A stretch of DNA of 64,000 bases, from NCBI GenBank assembly GCA_019137255.1, contig WPDH01000223.1, positions 124,001 through 188,000 of the forward strand, read 5' to 3'. Below, one piece after another: positions 20,039-30,554 of the stretch (position 1 is the first letter of the stretch; each line of letters begins with the position of its first letter). This DNA comes from Corinectria fuckeliana. Its lineage: Eukaryota > Ascomycota > Sordariomycetes > Hypocreales > Nectriaceae. The notes under the pieces were generated by a model that had not been told where the DNA came from, made no database searches, and saw only the letters and a program-made list of their open reading frames with translations. Both the position numbers and the translations under genes were made by a program.

Positions 20039-21654
20039 GTCTACAGGGTCTGGAGCGCGCTGCGACGACCTGTCTCCGGTTCACCAAAAGAAAAAGCAGG
20101 CGTGGTGATGGATGGTCCAGGCCTCGTTGTTTGACGGCAGTGTGTTGGAGCGATGCTTCAAGTCGGCAGTCCTCTCCACGCGAAGGCGAGAGACGGCCTT
20201 GATTGGCCATGGTCGGCGTTGCGCAGCCCGAGTTGATTGGATTGCGGGCATCTCAGCAGTCAGCTAGCTGCAGTAGGCGGATGCGATGCGACCAACGGGC
20301 AAAAGAACTGGGTTCTGAATCCTAGGTATATCGGGTACTACTTGTTCTGCGGCGCCTGTGCTGTATTAGACCATGTGTACTATGTAGACCTAGCTTGGTC
20401 TACATAGTATGGCTCTCGGCAGTTGGACAGAAAGTGGAGGCTTTTATTTATACATAGTATATTCCTGGCAGTTCTGCAACTACTCCGTACTTCGCATCGT
20501 ACGGTTCGTACAGGTCACCAAGAGTCAAGCGAGGGTAACACGGGGAGCATGCAAGGCATAGCGGGTCATTGTCGCTGGCCCGGCAATTCTCTTACTGACT
20601 GTAGCCTACAGGGTGCACAATACGCGGACAGAGAGCATTGAGTTGCGAATTAACAGCGCATACGGACACAAACTTGGCCATTCGAACCATGACTTCGCCA
20701 CTGCTGCATGAGGTGTTGAGTGATTAAGCTGGATGGCTGGTGTGATGCGTAAAGTCTGAGCGGGCCCTCTCGCTCTCTTCCCCGCCAGTCACCACCACCA
20801 AGGATGTCTTCACTACGACAATGCTTCATTCTCAATGAAATGAAAAAGCTTCTACCTAGTTACCATAAAGACAGCTATATGCTACAGCCCTGCCAACGCC
20901 AATAAAACTACCCCGCCAACTAAAAGGTGACGGGACGCCTTCCCCTCCTCGCTCTCAGCTCTCTCGCTCAGCCATGATACCGGCATTTGGAGGCGGGGTC
21001 CGCTGACGTTCAATGGGTTTGAGCCCCGAGATTTGATAGGGTACAGCTAGTAGGGAAGGCCGTACTTCTCGTACTCATTGTCGACTTCGTATCGGATGCT
21101 GGCATCGAAAGGCGAGGTCGCTATCCCCAATTCAAAAATGGCCCCCTTCAGCTGTGATCCATTCATGATCCAACCCGCATATGCATCCTTGCTTGCCCTT
21201 TCTCAGCCTGAATTGCGCCTCTGCTTACGACGCGCGAGTTGCACATTCTCGGTGCTTCGCTTGCTTATAGGTCTATATTATTACTCTTTTATCTCAAGTC
21301 CGGTTAGTAAGGAATTCGTACGGCGTGGACTGAACAATACGTAGCTCCCCTGCTGGCCAGGCTGAAACCGACGTCATCCCTTCAACCCACACACCCTCAC
21401 CTCACCTCACACCCTAGTCGATCCATCCAACGGCTGTTGTTCCCCGCTGACAGCTTCGGCCTCTAAGTCCTCCTTGTCCTCCTGCAGGTCATTCTTACTT
21501 CTTCATTCTCTCCATTCCCTCCTTCGATCTTCTGGCTGCTTTTCTCTTCCGCCACATTTTCGATCCAGTTCTCTCGCCCCTTCAACCCATTCCCAAACCT
21601 TCCTTCTCCCATCGTGTTCAAAGGCCTCGCGAGGCCCCTCGTCCCGCTCGCATC
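20039..21654. other. Divergent intergenic region between ULD gene and kelch gene
   Basis: Shared upstream region of two divergent genes. It holds a perfect 13-bp inverted repeat (listed separately), a TACTCCGTA-type motif near 20480, and a pyrimidine-rich leader from about 21360 to 21640 before the kelch ATG. No exon recognised. Confidence 0.45.
20378..20409. repeat. Perfect 13-bp inverted repeat with 6-nt loop
   Basis: TACTATGTAGACC, then TAGCTT, then GGTCTACATAGTA. The arms are perfectly complementary and could be a regulatory site for a dimeric factor, a cruciform, or a relic of a transposon end. No direct repeats flank it. Confidence 0.8.
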
Positions 21655-23343
21655 ATGGAGTCCTTCTCACTGCTCAAGCGTCGCACCACCGAGGTCTTCA
21701 ACAATGTGCACCAAAACCTCCCTTCCATGCCCTCCGTGAGCTCCGCGCAGCGCAAGGACCCCAATGCTATCAAGGGCACTTGGGAGCGCGTCTCCGTCCC
21801 GCCCCTCCCGCGCTCCTCGCATTCCCTCGACATCATCTCCGGCTCCGCCTACATCTTTGGCGGCGAGATCAACCCCCGCGAGCCCGTCGACAATGACATG
21901 CACGTCATCACCCTCCCCGGGGGCAGCGCCGGCGCCGACTACTACAACATCAAGGCTGCCGCCGCGAAGGAGGACAAGCCGCCGGCCCCTCCGCCGCAGG
22001 AGCCTGAAGTGCCCGAGGAGCCCGAGGAGCCCGAGTCTCAGGAGATGGACGAGTTCGAAGAAGCCAAGGAACAGCTGACAGACACCGAAAAGACCCTCGA
22101 CGAGATCCCGCTTGCGTCTCCTCCCGAAGTCGAAGCACCACAAAGCGAGCCCAAGGGCAAAGAGCCCGCCGGTCCGGAGCCTCCTGTCCTCGGAAATGTC
22201 CCACAAGCCCGAGTCGGTCATGCCACCGCCGTCATCGGATCCCGCATCTTCCTCTTCGGCGGCCGCGGCGGTCCCGATATGAAGCCTCTCGAGGAGGCTG
22301 GCCGAGTCTGGGTCTTCGACACCCGCTCCCACACCTGGTCTCATCTCGACCCTGCCCCCGCCATCCGGGGCGGCGCCATCATCCCTCACCCTGCACCGCG
22401 AAGCTACCACTCCGCCACGGCTACAGACCGCCCCCGGGACTTCGCCGTCCCGCGCTCCAAACAGCCCGAGACCTGGCAGCAGTGGGCCCTGGGCGACACA
22501 TCCAAGACGGGCATCCCTCAGGCCCCCATCGTCGGTAACGTCGCTGAGGACGCCGTCGACGAGGAATCGGATGGCTACGGCACCTTTTTCATCCATGCCG
22601 GGTGCCTCACCAGCGGAGAGCGCGCCAACGACATCTGGGCTTTCAACGTCCGTGAACGGACTTGGAGCGAGCTTCCCGCCGCTCCGGGACCTGCCAGAGG
22701 CGGCACTGCCATCTGCATCAGCAAGAGCCGGCTGTTCCGCTTCGGTGGATTCGACGGAAAGGCGGAGCTCGGCGGACAGCTGGACTTTATCCACCTCGAG
22801 GTCGAGTCCTTCGATGACCGGGGCACTAAGGGCGAGGTGGCCATCCGCGCCCGCGGCGGCTGGCAAACCATCCTCTCGGAAAACACCGAGTCATCTCCCA
22901 CCGAGATCGCCGCCGAGGCCTCCCAGATCTGGCCAGGGCCTCGCAGCGTTGCCTCCCTCGAGACGATGACCATTGGTGGCGGTCGCGAGTATCTCGTTTT
23001 GACCATGGGCGAGCGTGACCCCAGCTCGGAGGGCCACGCCGGCGCGGGCAAGTTCTACGACGACGTCTGGATGTTCCAGGTGCCCCCGCTAGGCATGACC
23101 GCCGCAAGCGTCACCGCCGCCGTGTGGCAGGCCGTCGGCCGCAAGACCGGCGAGGGCAAGTGGACCAAGGTCGACTTGGCGCCCTACGACGACGACAATG
23201 ACGATGAGATGCCTGCGCCCAGAGGCTGGCTTTCGAGCGCTCCACTGGGCGACTTGGAGGAGAATGCCATACTGATCTGGGGTGGTTTGGGCGAGGATAA
23301 CCAGCGGTTGGATGACGGATGGATCCTGAGGCTGGGAGTCTAA
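21655..23343 (+). CDS. Kelch-repeat beta-propeller protein
   Basis: A 562-residue intronless protein. At least five kelch-type blades are visible by their hydrophobic-GG cores: 'SGSAYIFGGEINP' (about 61-74), 'GSRIFLFGGRGG' (about 197-208), 'FFIHAGCLTSGERANDIWAF', 'SRLFRFGGFDG' and 'NAILIWGGLGEDNQRLDDGW' at the end. A long Pro/Glu-rich segment (about 105-185) with runs of EEPEEPES interrupts the propeller after the first blade. There is no signal peptide, so it is cytosolic or nuclear and probably a protein-interaction scaffold. Relatives are often mislabelled galactose oxidase; no oxidase active site is visible. A long antisense frame across the gene is a compositional shadow. Confidence 0.85.
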   Translation: MESFSLLKRRTTEVFNNVHQNLPSMPSVSSAQRKDPNAIKGTWERVSVPPLPRSSHSLDIISGSAYIFGGEINPREPVDNDMHVITLPGGSAGADYYNIKAAAAKEDKPPAPPPQEPEVPEEPEEPESQEMDEFEEAKEQLTDTEKTLDEIPLASPPEVEAPQSEPKGKEPAGPEPPVLGNVPQARVGHATAVIGSRIFLFGGRGGPDMKPLEEAGRVWVFDTRSHTWSHLDPAPAIRGGAIIPHPAPRSYHSATATDRPRDFAVPRSKQPETWQQWALGDTSKTGIPQAPIVGNVAEDAVDEESDGYGTFFIHAGCLTSGERANDIWAFNVRERTWSELPAAPGPARGGTAICISKSRLFRFGGFDGKAELGGQLDFIHLEVESFDDRGTKGEVAIRARGGWQTILSENTESSPTEIAAEASQIWPGPRSVASLETMTIGGGREYLVLTMGERDPSSEGHAGAGKFYDDVWMFQVPPLGMTAASVTAAVWQAVGRKTGEGKWTKVDLAPYDDDNDDEMPAPRGWLSSAPLGDLEENAILIWGGLGEDNQRLDDGWILRLGV

Positions 23344-23633
23344 GTGTGGGATATTTGGTTCAGCAATAAAAAGGTTGGGCATAAGCTTGCAATTAAGAGT
23401 CCTTTTGATTTCCATTGTCTAGAAAGCTTGATATATTTCATGTATGATTACGACACAAAACACCAGACGACTCGAGTCTCACGTAGGCCGGAAAAATCCG
23501 CGTTTCTTTACCATTTGCTAGCATTCAACGCAGTGTTATATACAGTCCTCGGCGCCATCCGCAGCCCTTTCTATCACTCCCATCACAGCGTAGAGAAGAC
23601 AGATTTAAAAGGTCCCTTTGCATGATAATTTGT

Positions 23634-24744
23634 TTACAAGTCCGCCCGCGTCTTTTCCGCACCCCAGGGCTCTGCCAGCAGGTTGGTCTTTCCAGCGGCA
23701 TTCTCACAAGTATCTCTGCTGCTGAGGGGGCCAGGAGCGGGAACCTTGACGGAGGAGGGGTCGGCAGCGGTGGCGCTCTCCTTGAGGGCCTTGAGCAGGT
23801 CGACGACGGTCTCGGGGGTAAGGTCCTCGTAGTAGTCGTCGTTGATCTGGATCATGGGGGCGTTGACGCAGGCGCCGAGGCATTCGACCTCGAGGATAGT
23901 GAAGATGCCGTCCTTGGTGGTCTCGCCCTGCTTGATGCCGAGGTGGTCCTTGATGGCTTTGACGATAACGTCGGAGCCGCAGCCACCGAGTTGGCAAGGG
24001 GTCTGTTCGTTGCTTTGTTAGCCAATGCATGGTTGTTCAAGGCCTGAGGTTTTGCGATGTTCATCCGTTCTCGTCCGGTCACATCCGAGCATCAGTCCCT
24101 CCCCTTGCAGCGAGCAATTACCCAACGATAACGCTACGATCTCTCTGGGAAGCCGAGACTCGTGCAGGAATACACATACCGTTGTGCAGATCTGGACAAA
24201 GAACTTGCCGACGGGGGTTCGGTTGTACATGGTGTAAAAGGACGCAACCTCGTAGACGCGCATCGGGGGCATCTCGAGCAGGCGGGCGACCTCGTTCATG
24301 ACGCTAATGCTGGTGAAGCCGTGCTGGCGCTGGCCGAGGTCAAGCAAGGGCATGACGGCGGCCTTCTTGTACTGTGGGGGGTATCGCTTGAGGATCTCGG
24401 CAATGACGGCCTGATTCTGCTCGTTGAACTTGAAGGGGATGTCGGGGTTGTTGTTGGGCGTGTTCCGGTGCTTTCGGGCGCAAGGTCAGCCATCGGATGC
24501 ATCAAAAACACGGCTCCGCAGCCGGAGCAAGCTCGCCCGAGGCGCCGCGGCGGCAATTGAGGTGCCAATGGCCCCAGCCGGTCGGGTTGAAGCTCGTCGG
24601 AGGGAGATTGTGGCCGCTTACCACCATGAGGGCATCGCTCGGTCGGCGGGCTGTGAGGGAAAAGGCGCGGAACTGAGGGCGGGCGATCCGCGAGGCGGAC
24701 CGAAGGGCGGACCGGACGACGAAGGGGGTGAGCTTGCTCGCCAT
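23634..24744 (-). CDS. nuo-24: NADH:ubiquinone oxidoreductase 24-kDa subunit (NDUFV2)
   Basis: Three exons, 24744-24622, 24470-24180 and 24002-23634, give 260 residues. The N-terminus is an Arg/Ser-rich mitochondrial presequence (MASKLTPFVVRSALRSASR). The body matches the thioredoxin-like [2Fe-2S] subunit of the complex I matrix arm: 'GFTSISVMNEVARLLEMPP', 'YEVASFYTMYNRTPVG'. The four cluster ligands are Cys136 and Cys141 (CTTTPC, created by the second junction) and Cys179 and Cys183 (ECLGACVNAP). This N1a-type cluster sits beside the FMN subunit in NADH oxidation. Length is normal for the family. The donors are GTAAGC and GTATGT. Confidence 0.95.
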
Positions 24745-26852
24745 GGTGGTGGATGGGAGAGGGCTTCGATGGGAGAAGGGCGTGGGCGAGGACGTGGTGC
24801 GAGTTGATGTTCGCCTCTCAAAATGTCGTCGCTCACTTTGGGCTGCCGAGTTGAGAGCTGCTTGCAAAATGCGCACTCGTGATTGGTTTGTTCGGTTCAA
24901 TGTCGGGTTTAGCTGGTGCTTGGTGTTGATCCGGTGTTGAAGTGGAAAGTACGTACCTGGCTCGGCTTCGTGCAATCGTGAGAGGTGACGACGGGACGGA
25001 ATGCATTTTTGTTTGCATGTTTACAAAAACTTCATTCTTTTTTCTTTTCTTCTGCAGCCAGCCGATTTACTATTTGCACTTTTAAAAAAAAAAATACACC
25101 GAAGCCCTAGCGAGCTCGTATTGCCACCTCAACTTCAGGTTTCCAAAAACTCCACCTCAAAGGCGACTTGCTAACCAAATATCGGTCGTGATCTGTATTA
25201 TTTACCATACCTAGGTACTCTCGCTTACCAGAGCCTAACATTATGCCTGCTCGTTCTTGAAGGAAGAAAACCAGATGCCTGGTGAGAGGAGCCAACTCCT
25301 GAGCTGCAGTCCTCCAGCTTTCTACGGCGAGCACCACAACTTCCGCTTCCTAGCCAACAAAATTGTCAGGCGACAGAAAGGATCATCTAGGTCTCCGTGA
25401 TACTGCATCATGTTCTACTCATGCATGATCCATGGACCTACTCTCGCTCCCTTACCGTTACGTCTGGAGAGAGGTACGTACATAAGAACTACATCCTTGG
25501 GGTCTCTTTGTCCGCCATGGTCGCCCTGGAGGCTTCCCGCCTAGCTTGATACCTACCAATCATACTCGCCGCGCAGAATCGTTGCAGAATTCTCGATGGA
25601 CCATGCAGTTACAGTCATTCAAATATGCAGCTCACTCGCAATGGTGCAACAGATCGGAAATGAGTCCCCGTGGCAAGCCTCGATCCGCGTGCTGGCCAAC
25701 ACGTCCTCATCGAATTATTTCCACCTCGGCAAAAAAAAAAGGGGTTTCGATTTCTCCTTAATCAGTTTCAGCTGCTATGATTGATGCTCTTTTACATCAA
25801 GACCTCGGTATCAGACATCGCCCAGTAGTGATGCAGACAGAGTCAATATAAGCTTAAATCCGGTTTCGGGATCTTCACCTCATCCGGCCCGCCTGAGACA
25901 AGTAACCTCATTCCCACTCACACCCTCGAGAAAAAGACGCCGGTTCGTGGCAACGCAGGTCTTCGGTTACGAGAAGATGTTCTGTACGCCGGCTCGCGTG
26001 ATACGACGAGCTGGCTACATGCGTGCCACAGCGCACCAATGCTGTGCTCTGCGTGGCTTACACACGGGACGAGATATGATCTGTCGGCGCCTAGAATGGC
26101 GCACGATGCTCATTGCAAGCAAGCTCGTTCACGCAATTCTCGCACCAAGAATGAAGCCAGGCCAGGCCATTGACAAGCGGCACCAGCTAATGCCCACGTC
26201 TTGTCGTCTCTTAAAACGACATGGGGCTTCAGCTGGCCACATCCAAGCCCCATGCGGGGTCCTAGTAATTATGAGTTAACGCCATCAAGCTAATTTCAGT
26301 CATGGGGAATTGATGAGACACGGCTGAACCTTTCCTTATATATGTCATCTCAGTCAATTTCACCTCCATTATGAACACAGTATTGGAGTCGCGGTATTGG
26401 GTCACTATTGAGACGGTTGACGGTGAGAGGCTAGCAACGCGTCCAGTTGAGACACCGATTCCGGTACCTCGACAGAGGCTAGTCCGAGTGCTCATCTGAC
26501 CGACTTCAAAGGCGGAAGAGGAACTTGCGTCAGCCAGACCTGCCATTGAACCGCCGTGTCTAGATCATACGCCTTGCGATACAGTAAGCCCTTACTTCGA
26601 AGAATACCACCAGGACGAGAAGCCGTCTCACGCTTACAGGGGCGTCAGGGAGCCAGTTAGCACCACAAGGAAGAAGAGCTCTCATCAATCGTCGTGCGAC
26701 CAGTACACTACTTATTCGTTGATCTGCTCCCCGAAGACACTGCATTTTTCTGTCCAAAGACGAATAGTACCAAGGATATCCTCTCTTGTTCTGCCTTGCT
26801 TGTCTTGAGACTGTTTTGTCAAGCTTTGAGGGATACGCAATTTCGAAACACA
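24745..26852. other. Divergent intergenic region upstream of nuo-24 and the CoA ligase
   Basis: 2.1 kb with no exon I can support. Short poly(A/T) runs lie near 25038-25055, 25084-25094 and 25731-25740. Several short open frames between 25900 and 26550 have no recognisable domain. Confidence 0.45.
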
Positions 26853-28725
26853 ATGCCCATCAAATCCCGATTCTCGGTGCCGATACCCAATTGCTCCATC
26901 CAGCAATGGGTCTTCGGGTCTTCTTCCGGGCCTCTTCCCGACAAAAAGGCTTGGATTGATGCCGACCGTCCCGATACTCACTTCCTTACCTACGCTCAAG
27001 GTCGGCTACTAGCAAAGCGCCTGGCCGTCGGTCTGATAGACAACGACCTGAAACCCGGGGACCGTGTATTGATATTCTCCGGGAATAGCATCTTCTTCCC
27101 TGCCATTGCAATGGCCGTCTGGATGGCTGGTGGCGTCTTCACGGGGGCGAACCATGGGTACGTAGCCCGCGAATTGGCCTTTCAGCTAAAAGATAGCGGG
27201 GCTTGTATGATGATAGCTGCAGAGAGCGTACTCGAGGTTGCGTTGGAAGCAGCCAGCCAAGTGGGGATGAACCATGATGGAGTATTTATGCTCGACTCTA
27301 CACTTCCAGACTCTCCAGAAGTGGAAAAGAGACCTCGGAAAGCTAGCAGGCACTGGACCGAGCTCATCGCGTCTCAAGACCGAGGGCACAAGTTCGTATG
27401 GACTGAGCCGGAGGACTCCAAGAGTGTCACTTGCGGTCTCAATTACAGCTCAGGGACGGTACGGGACAAACACCCATTTGGTCGATATTTTATTCCTTCC
27501 CGCGTCGTTGCTAATGCTCAGGTCAGACCGGTGTTCCCAAAGGAGTTGAGATATCGCATTACAATCACGTAGCGAACGGCATTGGGGCAGTACACTTCGA
27601 CAAGCTCGACCCCGAGTACGAGGACAAGACCAGCCGTGCCGCCGCCCTCTGCTTTCTCCCCATGTGCCACGCCTTCAGCATGGGGTACTTCATCAACTAC
27701 CTCCCCTACGAAGGCGTCCCTGTCTACGTCATGCCCTCGTTCGACTTCGCGCAGATGCTGGCCCATATCAAGACCTTCCGCATCACCAAGCTCTTTACCG
27801 TACCGCCCATCCTGGTTCTCATAAGCAAGCACCCGCTCGCCCGCCGCGCCGACCTCGGCAGCATCGACATGATCGCCTGCGGTGCCGCGCCGCTGTCCAA
27901 GGACACGCAGCGCGAGATCAATAGCATGTTGCCACGGGGGGGCTCGGTAGCAAAGCAGGGCTGGGGCATGACGGAAGCCACATGCATGGCCTTTTCCTGG
28001 GACCCGACTCGGGAATCCAACGCATCGGTCGGTGAGATAGTGGCCAACTGTCAGGCCAAGCTTGTGCATCTTGAGACGGGCGTCGAGATCACCGAGGCCA
28101 ACAAGCCCGGCGAGCTCTGGATCAGTGGCCCGACCGTCATGCGCGGCTACTGGCGGAATTCCGCTGCAACGGAAGAGGTGTTCGTCTCCGATGAGAACGG
28201 CACCCAGTGGCTCCGCACTGGCGATGTTGCCTACGTGGATGGCTTCGTGCCAGGGGCTCTTTTCCACATCATCGACCGGCTCAAAGAACTCATCAAGGTC
28301 AAGGGCTTCCAGGTTGCCCCGGCTGAGCTGGAGGCGCTTCTCCTGGAGCGCAGCGATGTCGCCGACGCTGCTGTTATTGGCGTCACGATCAGCGGCGAGG
28401 AGGTCCCCAGGGCGTACATCGTCAAGACACCCAACTCCGAGGCCACCACAGAAGAAGATATTGCTTCCTGGCTTGCCGCCAGGGTCGCACGGCACAAGCA
28501 GCTAGCGGGTGGTGTAGTCTTCATCGACGTCATCCCAAAGATCCCTGTACGTGGCATGTCTCCCCTTATGTTTCTATCTTGGCCACTCTCTATGTCGTTG
28601 CTTCTGTCTTTTCGGGCCCTCGGCTAACGCTTGAGCCGCAGTCGGGAAAGATCCTGCGCAAGACACTTCGTGAACGAGCGAAGCGGGAGGTTTGTAATGG
28701 CGGAGAGGTGCGCCCCAAGCTGTGA
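26853..28725 (+). CDS. 4-coumarate-CoA ligase-like acyl/aryl-CoA synthetase, PTS1-like end
   Basis: Three exons, 26853-27458, 27527-28546 and 28642-28725, give 569 residues. The first junction rebuilds the P-loop 'YSSGTTGVPKGVE' of the ANL (AMP-binding) superfamily. Further motifs are 'GAAPLSKDTQ', 'GWGMTEA' (A5), 'GELWISGPTVMRGYW', 'WLRTGDVAYVD' (A7), 'RLKELIKVKGFQVAP' (A8) and, after the second junction, 'PSGKILRKTLRERAK' with the catalytic Lys (A10). The enzyme should form an acyl- or aryl-adenylate and then the CoA thioester; the substrate is not deducible. The unspliced C-terminus reads '...EVRPKL', a peroxisomal PTS1-like tripeptide. The stop overlaps a strong intron donor, giving alternative ends (see findings). 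It converges on a FAD oxidoreductase. Confidence 0.9.
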
Positions 28726-28777
28726 GTTGGCGGCGCCTTGTACGAGCCTACTAATCCGTATGCTTTTCTTCCCGCAG
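28722..28777 (+). other. Putative intron overlapping the CoA ligase stop codon
   Basis: GTGAGT donor (28722) whose second to fourth bases form the TGA stop, a CTACTAATC branch-like site at 28748-28756, a pyrimidine tract and CCGCAG acceptor (ends 28777). Splicing turns ...PKL-stop into ...PKLA-stop. A second possible donor, GTTTGT at 28690, with the same acceptor would give an end in ...GVTLDTSALPS. Confidence 0.6.
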
Positions 28778-29079
28778 GGCGTGACCCTCGACACGTCTGC
28801 GCTTCCCTCGTAGCACACGCAGTGGAATCATGTCGAGGGATCGGCGCTGGCGGTCGTGTGTGAGTGATTCTGCTGGGTGACGTTTGCTGCAGGATAGCGC
28901 TTTCGTGGGTTTGATTATATAGCGGGCGTTGTGTTACAAGATGTAGGGACAGCAATGAGGTCTTCGGGAGTACAAGCGCCATCGGCTTTCATCTATTATG
29001 GTTATTATGGTCATTCTGGTTCTACCTGATGCTGTGAATCGTGTTCCATCTACCCAAAAACGAGGCGTCATCGACATCA
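28726..29079. other. Convergent intergenic region
   Basis: 3' regions of the CoA ligase and the FAD oxidoreductase. Its first part includes the rest of the putative stop-overlapping intron. No other feature seen. Confidence 0.5.
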
Positions 29080-30554
29080 TCACCACTTGCCGATCATCGC
29101 CCGGATCTCATCCAACAGCGTATTCGGCAACACGGCCCCTTGGGCTCTCTCCGCCCTTCCTGCATCGATGCGGTACTCATGGGGGAGCTCCACGCCGCCC
29201 GCCCGGCCCAGGATCTGCTCAGCCACGGCCACGGCACACCGCGCCGCCACCGGCATCCCGTGGCCCGTGTATCCGGCGCTGATCCAGAGCCCGTCGGCCC
29301 CGCCCAGTCCGGCCGGCACGCGGCCGACCCAGGGGTGTCCGTCGCGCGAGTAGCCCATGATGCCCGTCCACTCGTAGGCGGCCGCGAGGGTCGCGTCCTC
29401 GGCCTCGCCGGGCGGCTTGAGCTTCACGGCGTACCGCATAGCGGCGCGCAGCCGGCGGCCCACGGTTGCGTCGACGACGTCGTCGCGCGAGACGCCGACC
29501 TGGCCGTCGGGCACGCTCAGCCGCTCGCCGCCGAGGATCAGCTCGCCCGCGGGCCGCTGGACGAGGTAGTCGTGGCCGCCGCCGGGCGTCACCCAGCCGT
29601 GGGCGTTCGCGAGGGCCGCGCCGCGGGCGGGCGGCTCCAGCGCGCAGACCTGGCCGCGGACGGGGACGAGCAGGCCGGTGAGCTTGGGGAGCAGGCGGGA
29701 CGAGTAGGCGTTGGTGGCGAGGACGACGACCTGGGCGGCAACCTGGCCGCGGGCCGTGTGGAGGATCCAGGTGCCGTCGATGCGCTGCAGGTGGTCCACG
29801 GCCGTGTTCGTCTGGAGGTTGAAGCGCTCGGCGCCGTGCCCGGCGACGAGGCGCTCCAGCACCCAGGCGACGAGCTTGTAGGGCCACAGCTTCGCCGCGC
29901 TGGGCTGGTACACGGCGGCGAGGGCCTCCGGGACGCGGAGCCTCTGCAGCTCGTCCCTCTCGGCGACGAGGACCGCCTGGTCGGCGAGGTCGGGGTGGTC
30001 CCTCCCGAGGCGGTCCAGGTGCGCCACGACCAGGTCGAGCGTCTCGCGGTCCGGCAGCGCGTGGACGCCGCCGACGGCTTCCCAGTCGCAGGGGATGCTG
30101 TGCTTTGCGACGAGGTCGCGCAGGAAGGCGTACGTGGCCAGCTCGAAGCGGGCGACGTGCGGTTTCGCGGCGTAGACGAGAGGTTGGCAATGGCCGCCGT
30201 TCTATCGAGATCAGACCAACAATCAGCGGCTGTCGGGTGCTTCCGAGGTAGTCACCCTCGATCTCGGATTCTGCATATGCCATGTCAGATTCCTCGACTC
30301 ACCCGTCCTGTGGCCCCCCAACACGCCTCCCTCGCCTCGAGCATCACCACCGACCTGCCTCCGTCGACAAGCTCCCGCGCCGCAAACGCCCCCGTGATGC
30401 CGCTGCCCACGACGACCACGTCCGCCGCCGCCGGGAGCTCCGCCGTCGTGCGGTGCCCCAGCAGCGTCTCGGACGGCTCCTCGTGCCAGTATGCCTTGGT
30501 GCTCTCTGCACTGGGCAGGTCTGCCTGGTGCTCCAGCAGCTCGGCGATGGCCAT
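29080..30554 (-). CDS. FAD-dependent oxidoreductase (DAO/glycine oxidase family)
   Basis: Two exons, 30554-30303 and 30201-29080, joined by a GTGAGT...GATAG intron, give 457 residues. The N-terminal Rossmann motif is 'ADVVVVGSGITGAFAARELV' and the junction restores 'GATGRNGGHCQPL', a hallmark of DadA/PuuB-like oxidases of the DAO fold. The C-terminus has 'TGIMGYSRDGHPWVGRVP' and 'LWISAGYTGHGMPVAARCA', which close the FAD site. Relatives oxidise amines or D/N-methyl amino acids and release H2O2. There is no PTS1 (ends AMIGKW). The gene is markedly more GC-rich than its neighbours, so all frames stay open over long stretches, including about 1.5 kb on the other strand. Substrate and any link to the adjacent CoA ligase are unknown. 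Confidence 0.88.

Noticed and set aside
21667..22866. 399-codon minus-strand frame opposite the kelch gene
   Set aside because: Leu/Gly/Arg-rich shadow of a GC-rich coding sequence; no domain seen, and the sense strand has clear kelch repeats.
27518..28495. 325-codon minus-strand frame opposite the CoA ligase
   Set aside because: Overlaps the AMP-binding motifs of the sense gene; no recognisable domain.
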